Shown: one piece after another, positions 58,103 to 64,000 of the stretch | Numbering within the stretch: the stretch's first letter is position 1 | How the letters are laid out: each line of letters begins with the position of its first letter | Source of the DNA: Thermoanaerobacterales bacterium 50_218 | Lineage (GTDB): Bacteria > Bacillota > DSM-12270 > Thermacetogeniales > Thermacetogeniaceae | Assembly (NCBI GenBank): GCA_001508855.1 | Contig: LGFL01000003.1 | Coordinates: 1-64,000, forward strand | Length of the DNA: 64,000 bases | Reading direction: 5' to 3' | Notes under the pieces: generated by a model | The model's input: only the letters and a program-made list of their open reading frames with translations | Told to the model about the DNA's origin: nothing | The model's database searches: none | Made by a program: the position numbers and the translations under genes

Positions 58103-59791
58103 TTATTCACTGTAAGCATGTTTCAAAATTTGCTCAGCGTGAAGCCTGGTTACTTTTTCTTCACAACTCCCTCCCAGCATTCTGGCGATTTCGGCAATTC
58201 GTTCTTCACCATCTAAAAGCCTGGCCACAGTGCGTGTCTGCTCATCGGTGACAACCTTTTCGATGTAAAAGTGCCGCTGCCCTCTCCCGGCAATGTGAGG
58301 AGAGTGGGTAACACACAAAACCTGCTTACACTCTGCCAGCCTTGCCAGACGCTCTCCAACCACCTGAAGGGTTCGTCCCCCAATTCCGGCATCAATTTCA
58401 TCAAAGACGAGTGTTGGGATCTCGTCCTTTTCAGCAAGAACTACCTTGAGAGCAAGCATCACTCGTGACATCTCGCCACCGGAAGCAATCCGCGCCAGCG
58501 GTTTCAAGGGTTCTCCCGGATTGGGGGAAAAAACGAATTCAATCTGGTCAAAGCCTGAGGGAGTTGGCTGCTGATGCTTTTTCCAGAGTATGTCAAACCG
58601 CGCCTTTTCCATTCCCAGAGCGCGGAGTTCTTCTTCAACAGCAGCAGAGAACTCCTTGGCCACTTGGTGTCGAAGTTCAGAAAGTGAATTTGCAGCTTGT
58701 TCGTATTCCCGGAGAACCCCAGTATATTCTTCTTCAACCTCCTGAGAACGGTCCTGAAGACTAAGCAGTTCCTTCAATTCTGCGGCAGCCTGGTTTCGAT
58801 AGGCACACACACTTTCGAGGGAAGGCCCGTATTTGCGCATCAGTTTCCTCAACTGGTAAAGCCTTTCTTCTACTTCTGTCGCCCGCTCCGGGTCAAAATC
58901 CAGCCTTTCCTGGTATTCTCTGAGGAAACGAACGATGTCATCGAGTTTGTACTGCAAATCCTCAAGTTCTTGAAGCACTCCTGCGGTGCTGGGGTCGTAA
59001 TGGACCATTTCCCGAAGCTTGAGGACCGCTTGCGAAATCAGGTCAGAAGCTGGCAATATATTGTCCGTACCTTCGGACAGCTCAAAAATGGATCCCTTCA
59101 CCAGTTCCAACAATTTTTCTCTGTGACGCAACCGTTCCCTTTCCTGCTCCAAATCTTCTTCCTCACCGGGAGTAGGGTTGACCCGGTCGATCTCTTCCAC
59201 CACATGGCGGAGGTCTTCGATTTTCTGCTGGTATTCCTTTTGATGATCTTGTATTCCTTCCAGAGCCTGCTTCAAGGAAACCAGACGCTGGTACAAGTCT
59301 TGTACCAACTCCCGCTGCTGCTGGAGTTTTTCTCCTCCAAAAGCATCCAGAAGCTCCCGGTGCCGGCTGACTTTTAACAGAGATTGGTGTTCATGCTGGC
59401 CGTGCAGGTCAACAAGTAGTTCACCGAGGACCCGGTACAAAGAAAGGGGAACCATCTTGCCGTTTACCCGGCAAACACTTCTCCCACCTCGAACTATCTC
59501 CCGCGTCAGCAGCAGCGTGGAGTCCTCACTCACAGGCAGGCCCAGTTCTTCGAGTTTCTTTAACACCTGGGGAACCTCTTGACAGTCAAACAAGCCACCC
59601 ACAAAGGCTTTCTCCGCCCCTGTTCTTACCTGGTCACCAGATGCCCTTTCTCCCACAAGGAGGCTCATCGCATCGACAAGGATCGATTTTCCGGCACCAG
59701 TTTCTCCTGTGAGCACATTCAACCCCGGTCCGAAATTCAAACTAATCTTTTCAATTAGTGCCAGGTTTTCAACCTCAAGCTGAACAAGCAC
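58103..59791 (-). CDS. recN: DNA repair protein RecN
   Basis: 562-residue SMC-like ATPase acting early in double-strand break repair. Walker A is GETGAGKS (residues 29-36); a long coiled coil spans about 155-390; the signature LARIASGGEMSRVMLALK, Walker B TLVFDEIDAGIGG and the His-switch CVTHSPHIAGRG follow. The start is GTG 59791, 12 bases after argR. argR-recN-spoIVB-spo0A order is typical of Firmicutes. Confidence 0.96.
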   Translation of the reverse strand: MLVQLEVENLALIEKISLNFGPGLNVLTGETGAGKSILVDAMSLLVGERASGDQVRTGAEKAFVGGLFDCQEVPQVLKKLEELGLPVSEDSTLLLTREIVRGGRSVCRVNGKMVPLSLYRVLGELLVDLHGQHEHQSLLKVSRHRELLDAFGGEKLQQQRELVQDLYQRLVSLKQALEGIQDHQKEYQQKIEDLRHVVEEIDRVNPTPGEEEDLEQERERLRHREKLLELVKGSIFELSEGTDNILPASDLISQAVLKLREMVHYDPSTAGVLQELEDLQYKLDDIVRFLREYQERLDFDPERATEVEERLYQLRKLMRKYGPSLESVCAYRNQAAAELKELLSLQDRSQEVEEEYTGVLREYEQAANSLSELRHQVAKEFSAAVEEELRALGMEKARFDILWKKHQQPTPSGFDQIEFVFSPNPGEPLKPLARIASGGEMSRVMLALKVVLAEKDEIPTLVFDEIDAGIGGRTLQVVGERLARLAECKQVLCVTHSPHIAGRGQRHFYIEKVVTDEQTRTVARLLDGEERIAEIARMLGGSCEEKVTRLHAEQILKHAYSE

Positions 59792-59803
59792 CCGCTCTCT
59801 CCC

Positions 59804-60259
59804 TCACTCAAGAAGAGATTTCAGCCTCTCCACTACAACAGTCACCTTTTCTTTCGGTTTGACCACAATCAAAATGGTGTCATCCCCGGCAACTGTTCCA
59901 ATGATTTCCTTCCAGTTCACCTGGTCAATGGCAGAAGCCACACTCTGAGCCCCGCCTGGCAAAGTTTTGACGACAACCAGATTTTCGCAGAAATCGACCC
60001 CGATGACAGAATCCTGAAACATCCTCCGTAACCGGTCCTGGGCGCGGTGCAGGTCAATTTGCTGTCCAGGTCTGGCGTAGCGGTAAGAATCTTTCCCTGC
60101 AGGAATCTTTACTAACTGCAGTTCCTTGATATCGCGAGAAATCGTCGCCTGGGTAGCCTTAATCCCCCGTGCCCGTAGTTCCCTGGCCAGTTCTTCCTGA
60201 GTGGCAATCGGCTTTTCCTCAATAATTTCCAAAATCAACTGCTGGCGTCGGAGTTTCAT
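59804..60259 (-). CDS. argR: Arginine repressor
   Basis: 151-residue ArgR/AhrC. N-terminal winged helix (RRQQLILEIIEEKPIATQEELARELR, part; then KATQATISRDIKELQLVKI) and C-terminal oligomerisation/arginine-binding domain with GTVAGDDTILIVVK (GTxAGDDT motif). The frame extends to 60349, but ATG 60259 overlaps the upstream stop (TGATG) and matches the family length. Confidence 0.95.
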   Translation of the reverse strand: MKLRRQQLILEIIEEKPIATQEELARELRARGIKATQATISRDIKELQLVKIPAGKDSYRYARPGQQIDLHRAQDRLRRMFQDSVIGVDFCENLVVVKTLPGGAQSVASAIDQVNWKEIIGTVAGDDTILIVVKPKEKVTVVVERLKSLLE

Positions 60260-60840
60260 CAAGAACCACCTGCGACCTTCTTCTGGATGCCAATGAGAAA
60301 CGGAGACTCCAGGGAGCGATTCGGATGCTCGATCTTGACCACATCCCACTTTTTGTGGTCAAGGTTCGCAACAAAAGAACAAAGTTCTTTTCCTTCTTCT
60401 GTTCCTCCTTCGTGTCCCCGGTAGACCACAATAGACACCAGGCCACCCTCCTCCAGGATTTCCAGAACTTGTTCAAGAGCGGCGAGAGTTGTCGACGGCC
60501 TGGTGACGATCTTATGGTCACCACCTGGCAGATAACCAAGGTTGAACATCGCGGCCTTAATTCTTTCAGGAACGTACTCCCTGAGTCTCTCATGACCCTT
60601 TTGAAGTAAAACTACCCTGTCTTCGAGTCCTGCCTGGCGAAGACGTTCTCTTGTCTTGAGAATCGCTTCTTCCTGGATGTCAAACGCGTAGACCTTTCCT
60701 CGAGGCCCCACTTTTCTGGCAAGAAACAGGGTATCGTGCCCGTTTCCTGCAGTAGCATCAACAGCAAGGTCTCCTTCCTGGAGAACCTGGGCGATGAGAA
60801 GGTGGGAAAGGATCACTGGAGTTGCAAGGATTCCTGACAC
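60259..60840 (-). CDS. Class I SAM-dependent methyltransferase (YtqB-type)
   Basis: 193-residue Rossmann methyltransferase of the rRNA-methylase-like YtqB family. SAM motif DATAGNGHDTLFLA, AFDIQEEAI, FNLGYLPGGDH (the NPPY-like position) and VYRGHEGG later. YtqB proteins methylate tRNA wobble uridine derivatives in Bacillus; substrate here is inferred. It lies between nadK and argR with one-base overlap to argR. Confidence 0.82.
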   Translation of the reverse strand: MSGILATPVILSHLLIAQVLQEGDLAVDATAGNGHDTLFLARKVGPRGKVYAFDIQEEAILKTRERLRQAGLEDRVVLLQKGHERLREYVPERIKAAMFNLGYLPGGDHKIVTRPSTTLAALEQVLEILEEGGLVSIVVYRGHEGGTEEGKELCSFVANLDHKKWDVVKIEHPNRSLESPFLIGIQKKVAGGS

Positions 60841-60846
60841 CAGGGC

Positions 60847-61680
60847 TCACTCTCCTCGCATCTTTATTCTGAGAACCTCGAAAAAAGTCCTTCTCCTCAG
60901 CTTTACCAGCTTTGTAGTGATGTCTGCCTTGCTGACGATGATCTCGTCGTTCTTCTGGAGTGGAAATCCCACCTGGCCGTCCACAGTCAGCATCACCTCG
61001 AGAGAATTCGACCTGAGGATGATCCTGATGGTGCGGCTATCGGGAAGAACGATCGGACGGGCATAGAAAGTATGGGGACAAATGGGTGTAAGGATCATCA
61101 ATTGCAGTTCAGGAGTAACGATTGGGCCCCCGGCGGAAAGGGAATAGGCAGTAGAACCAGTTGGGGAAGCCACAATAATCCCATCAGCCCGATACGTGGC
61201 GATGTATTCGTTATCCACATAAGTCTCCAACCCGATGATCCTTGAAAGGGGTCCCTTGGTAATGACTACATCGTTCAATGCATGAAAACTGCCCACACAT
61301 TTGTGATCCCGCCAAACTTTAGCCGTGAGCATCATCCGCTCTTCGATTTCGTACTCTCCGTGAAGGAATTTTTCCAGACTGGGAAACAGATCATGCATTT
61401 CCAGGTCGGTCAGGAAACCAAGACGGCCAAGGTTAACACCCAGAATAGGAACACCGGTTCCTGCCATCTGACGCGCAGTCCCTAGTAGAGTACCGTCACC
61501 CCCGAGGGTGATCACCAGATCGACTTCATTAGAAAAGTCAGGCCTGGCTACTTCCCCTCCCCCGGTGTACTGAGGTGTTGCCACTTCAATACCCCGCTTC
61601 TCAAACCAGTCTGTAAGGATGTTGACGAGCCTTTCACCTTGCTTTTTGCGGAGGTTGACTACAAGACCGACACGTTTCAT
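60847..61680 (-). CDS. nadK: NAD kinase
   Basis: 277-residue enzyme phosphorylating NAD to NADP. LGGDGTLLGTAR holds the catalytic Asp; NDVVITKG, ADGIIVASPTGSTAYSLSAGGPIV and DGQVGFPL follow (parts), all standard. ATG 61680. The gene lies between tlyA and the methyltransferase, the usual recN-side cluster of Firmicutes. Confidence 0.95.
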   Translation of the reverse strand: MKRVGLVVNLRKKQGERLVNILTDWFEKRGIEVATPQYTGGGEVARPDFSNEVDLVITLGGDGTLLGTARQMAGTGVPILGVNLGRLGFLTDLEMHDLFPSLEKFLHGEYEIEERMMLTAKVWRDHKCVGSFHALNDVVITKGPLSRIIGLETYVDNEYIATYRADGIIVASPTGSTAYSLSAGGPIVTPELQLMILTPICPHTFYARPIVLPDSRTIRIILRSNSLEVMLTVDGQVGFPLQKNDEIIVSKADITTKLVKLRRRTFFEVLRIKMRGE

Positions 61681-61698
61681 TTTATGCCCCCTAAAAAG

Positions 61699-62526
61699 CT
61701 AACCTTTTTCTCGAGCACCCAGCAATTCCTGGTGTGCCTTCCTGACAACCTCTCTGACAACTTCTAGTGATACACTGCTTTTGAAGTCACGATTGAGAGA
61801 CAACCATGCCAAAAACTCGATATTACCATCAGCCCCGGGGAGGGGCGAATATGTGAGCCCCTTAATGACGAACCCCTGGTCTTCGGCAAACTTCAGCACC
61901 CTGCTGAGCACTTCCTGGTGAACCTCGGGGTCTTTCACAATTCCACCTTTTCCGACGTACTGGCGACCTGCCTCGAACTGGGGTTTGATCAGAGCAACGA
62001 CTTCCCCATCAGGTTTCAGCAAGTTTTTCACCACGGTCAGCACTTTTTCCAGGGAGATGAAAGAAAGGTCAAGAGTCACCAGATCGACCTTTTCTCCGAG
62101 TTCTTCCGGTTTCAGATAGCGAATGTTGGTCCTTTCCATCACTACGACCCTGGGATCCTGGCGCAGTTTCCAGGCTAGTTGGCCATAGCCAACGTCAACT
62201 GCATAGACCTTTTTAACCCCGTGCTTGAGGAGACAGTCAGTGAAACCACCCGTGGAGGCCCCGGCATCGAGGGCAATTTTCCCCCTGACGTCAAGAGCAA
62301 AGCTTCTCAAAGCTGCCTCCAGTTTGAGTCCTCCCCGACTCACATAGGGACAGGGATTACCTCTTACCTCGAGGACACCATCAGGGTCAACAAAAGTTCC
62401 ACACTTATCGATCTTTTTCTGGTTGTGGAAGACGATTCCTGCCAGCACTGCGCGGCGCGCCTGCTCCCGAGTTGGAAAAAACCCTTTTTCTACAAGCAGG
62501 AGATCGATTCGCTTTTTTTTAGCCAT
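61699..62526 (-). CDS. tlyA: TlyA family rRNA 2'-O-methyltransferase
   Basis: 275-residue protein with an N-terminal S4 RNA-binding domain ([26 protein letters not shown], part) and an FtsJ-like methyltransferase domain: [15 protein letters not shown] (SAM), [36 protein letters not shown]. Catalytic Lys/Asp/Lys/Glu positions are kept. Also called hemolysin A-like; the enzymatic role is the better supported. It overlaps dxs by 8 bases. Confidence 0.93.
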   Translation of the reverse strand: MAKKKRIDLLLVEKGFFPTREQARRAVLAGIVFHNQKKIDKCGTFVDPDGVLEVRGNPCPYVSRGGLKLEAALRSFALDVRGKIALDAGASTGGFTDCLLKHGVKKVYAVDVGYGQLAWKLRQDPRVVVMERTNIRYLKPEELGEKVDLVTLDLSFISLEKVLTVVKNLLKPDGEVVALIKPQFEAGRQYVGKGGIVKDPEVHQEVLSRVLKFAEDQGFVIKGLTYSPLPGADGNIEFLAWLSLNRDFKSSVSLEVVREVVRKAHQELLGAREKG

Positions 62527-64000
62527 TGAACCAACCCTTTTTCTGGAGAAAATTTAAAATCCCTTGAACATCGAGGCCGCACTGCTGACGAAGAAGTTGT
62601 GGGCTGCCATGCTCCACAAAGCAGTTTGGAATACCCACTCGTGCCACTTCACCTCGGTAGCCGCGGTCTCCCAAAAACTCCAGAACTGCACTTCCAAACC
62701 CACCTGCAAGCACATTCTCTTCAATGGTGAGAACGCGTCCTGTTTGCTGGGCCAACTCGAGAATCAGTTCTTCGTCCAGAGGTTTGATGAACCTGCAGTT
62801 GACAACCGCGGCTTCCTGTCCCTTTTCTGATAGTTTTTCAGCAACATCTAGTGCGGTATAAACCAAGGGTCCCACAGCCAAAATCACCAGATCTTTTCCT
62901 TCACGCAAGAGTTCTCCTCTACCTGGAGGAAGGAACTCAGGGGAAGGATCTAGAGGAACCCCCTGGCCGGCTCCTCGAGGATAGCGAATTGCTACTGGTG
63001 CCTTGTAGTGGAAAGCACTTTTGAGCATCCTTCTCAATTCGTTTTCATCTTTCGGTGCCATGACAATGATTCCCGGAATACACCGGAGATATGAGAGGTC
63101 AAAAATTCCATGGTGGGTTTCTCCATCCTCACCAACAAGACCGGCACGGTCGAGAGCAAAAACAACTGGGAGGTCTTGGAGGGCCACATCGTGAATGATC
63201 TGGTCAAAAGAGCGCTGCAGAAAAGTCGAATATATCGCCACAACGGGGAAGTAACCAGCCCTGGCCAAACCAGCAGCAAAAGTGACGGCATGTTGCTCAG
63301 CGATGCCCACATCAAAAAACCGTTCTGGAAACCTTTTGGCGAAAACTGATAAACCAGTGCCATCAGGCATCGCTGCAGTAATCGCCACAATCTTGGGGTT
63401 TTCCGTAGCCAGTTCAGTGAGATATTCGCCAAAAACCTGGGTATAGGTTGGGAGATCACTCTTGGCGATAGGCTCCCCTGTCTTGATATTGAAGGGTCCG
63501 ATGCCGTGAAATTTCTCCGGCTTCTTTTCGGCAAAGTAGTAACCCTTACCTTTTTTGGTGTAAACATGGACGAGGACCGGTCCTGTCATCGTTTTCGCTC
63601 TCTCGAAGACTTCCCAGAGAATTCTCACATTGTGGCCGTCTATCGGACCAAGATAAGTGAAACCGAGTTCTTCGAAGAACATCCCTGGAACAAGCAGGTA
63701 TTTCACTCCATCTTTGAGGCGTTCAACAGCTTTGATCATCCGAGGGCCAATGTTGGGGATCTTCCGAAGGAGATCCTCAAGCTCCTCTTTACTGCGGTGG
63801 TATAAAGGTTCTGTGCGCAGTCTGCTCAAGTAATTGGATAGAGCCCCCACATTGTTGGCAATCGACATTTCGTTGTCATTCAAGACCACAATTATCTTCG
63901 CTCCCAGATGTCCGGCATGATTTAGTCCCTCAAAGGCCATTCCGGCAGTAAGAGCACCATCTCCGATTACGGCCACAACCGAATAATTCTCTCCGTTGAG
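62519..64000 (-). CDS. dxs: 1-deoxy-D-xylulose-5-phosphate synthase (partial at window edge)
   Basis: 3' about three quarters of Dxs, the thiamin-dependent first enzyme of the MEP isoprenoid pathway. The frame stays open to the right edge, beginning [27 protein letters not shown] (part); the thiamin-pyrophosphate motif GDGA...N is included. [19 protein letters not shown] and AIRYPRGAG lie downstream, and [12 protein letters not shown] near the end. The N-terminal ~150 residues are outside the window. It overlaps tlyA by 8 bases. Confidence 0.95.
   Translation of the reverse strand, partial: LNGENYSVVAVIGDGALTAGMAFEGLNHAGHLGAKIIVVLNDNEMSIANNVGALSNYLSRLRTEPLYHRSKEELEDLLRKIPNIGPRMIKAVERLKDGVKYLLVPGMFFEELGFTYLGPIDGHNVRILWEVFERAKTMTGPVLVHVYTKKGKGYYFAEKKPEKFHGIGPFNIKTGEPIAKSDLPTYTQVFGEYLTELATENPKIVAITAAMPDGTGLSVFAKRFPERFFDVGIAEQHAVTFAAGLARAGYFPVVAIYSTFLQRSFDQIIHDVALQDLPVVFALDRAGLVGEDGETHHGIFDLSYLRCIPGIIVMAPKDENELRRMLKSAFHYKAPVAIRYPRGAGQGVPLDPSPEFLPPGRGELLREGKDLVILAVGPLVYTALDVAEKLSEKGQEAAVVNCRFIKPLDEELILELAQQTGRVLTIEENVLAGGFGSAVLEFLGDRGYRGEVARVGIPNCFVEHGSPQLLRQQCGLDVQGILNFLQKKGWFNG

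Noticed and set aside
58697-59377. 226-codon + strand reading frame opposite recN
   Set aside because: It lies wholly within recN, has no SD, and its hydrophobic Phe/Leu-rich composition is what the reverse complement of a Glu/Lys-rich coiled coil gives.

Overview
This window is a chromosomal segment from an endospore-forming, probably anaerobic member of the Clostridia. It carries sigE, sigF, sigG, spoIIGA, spoIIR, spoIIAA/AB, spoVAC-D-E-F, spoIVB, spoIIM, spoVD and spo0A, with Bacillus/Clostridia-type start codons (many TTG and GTG) and strong purine-rich Shine-Dalgarno (SD) sites. A TrpB2-type synthase, an EndoQ-like repair nuclease and oxygen-sensitive 2-hydroxyacyl-CoA dehydratase-type activators suggest a thermophilic or syntrophic anaerobe of the Moorella / Thermacetogenium / Peptococcaceae kind. 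That placement is inference. Almost every gene is on the minus strand; the exceptions are the fakA-degV pair at the left edge and a lone histone-deacetylase-family gene near 11.4-12.1 kb. I saw no tRNA, rRNA, CRISPR array, insertion sequence or prophage. No gene-free stretch exceeds 300 bases.

Layout, left to right. 0-2.6 kb: fatty acid kinase pair, + strand. 2.6-7 kb: small unknown gene and the ylm-type cluster (yggU, yggT, proC, sepF, yggS, an HlyD-like protein, ylmC). 7-10.3 kb: spoIIR, sigG, sigE, spoIIGA. 10.5-12.1 kb: a Mut7-C RNase-like protein and the deacetylase. 12.3-30.6 kb: a complete dcw cluster, read mraZ-rsmH-ftsL-spoVD-murE-murF-mraY-murD-ftsW-murG-murC-murB-murA-ftsQ-ftsA-ftsZ. 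30.8-36.1 kb: a membrane protein, orphan TrpB2, and a three-gene activase/DUF2229 operon of unknown substrate. 36.2-43.2 kb: spoVAF-E-D-C, dodecin, sigF-spoIIAB-spoIIAA and dacF. 43.2-52 kb: nucleoside salvage (pdp, deoB), xerD, spoIIM, a ComB-like protein, EndoQ-like nuclease, NUDIX, DUF3866 and an M20 peptidase. 52.1-55.7 kb: a SteA/SteB-like operon with two sugar transferases. 55.7-64 kb: spo0A, spoIVB, recN, argR, a methyltransferase, nadK, tlyA and the 3' part of dxs.

How the parts fit. The window links cell-wall synthesis, division and sporulation. Reading intergenic DNA by eye gave four sigma-H-like promoters with the same 11-base spacer, ahead of mraZ (heading the whole dcw cluster), ftsA, spoIIAA and spo0A. 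Two forespore-type (sigma-F/G) promoters, GAATA-N15-GGNAATAAT, precede sigG-spoIIR and the spoVA operon. A long-spacer (21 bp) sigma-A promoter with two Spo0A-box-like heptamers precedes spoIIGA-sigE. A decamer-phased GTGG array just inside the mraZ transcript looks like the MraZ operator. Together these give a readable circuit from Spo0A/sigma-H through polar septation to forespore genes.

Main oddities: murE has no ATG/GTG/TTG before its conserved N-terminus, so a CTG start is inferred. The spoIVB reading frame runs through a good intrinsic terminator, suggesting a frameshift near its 3' end. The operon next to spo0A pairs SteA/SteB-like proteins with a divergent polyprenyl-phosphate sugar-phosphate transferase. 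The activase operon has two paralogous iron-sulfur-type partners but no recognisable metabolic neighbour. All identifications are from reading the sequence; no database search was run.
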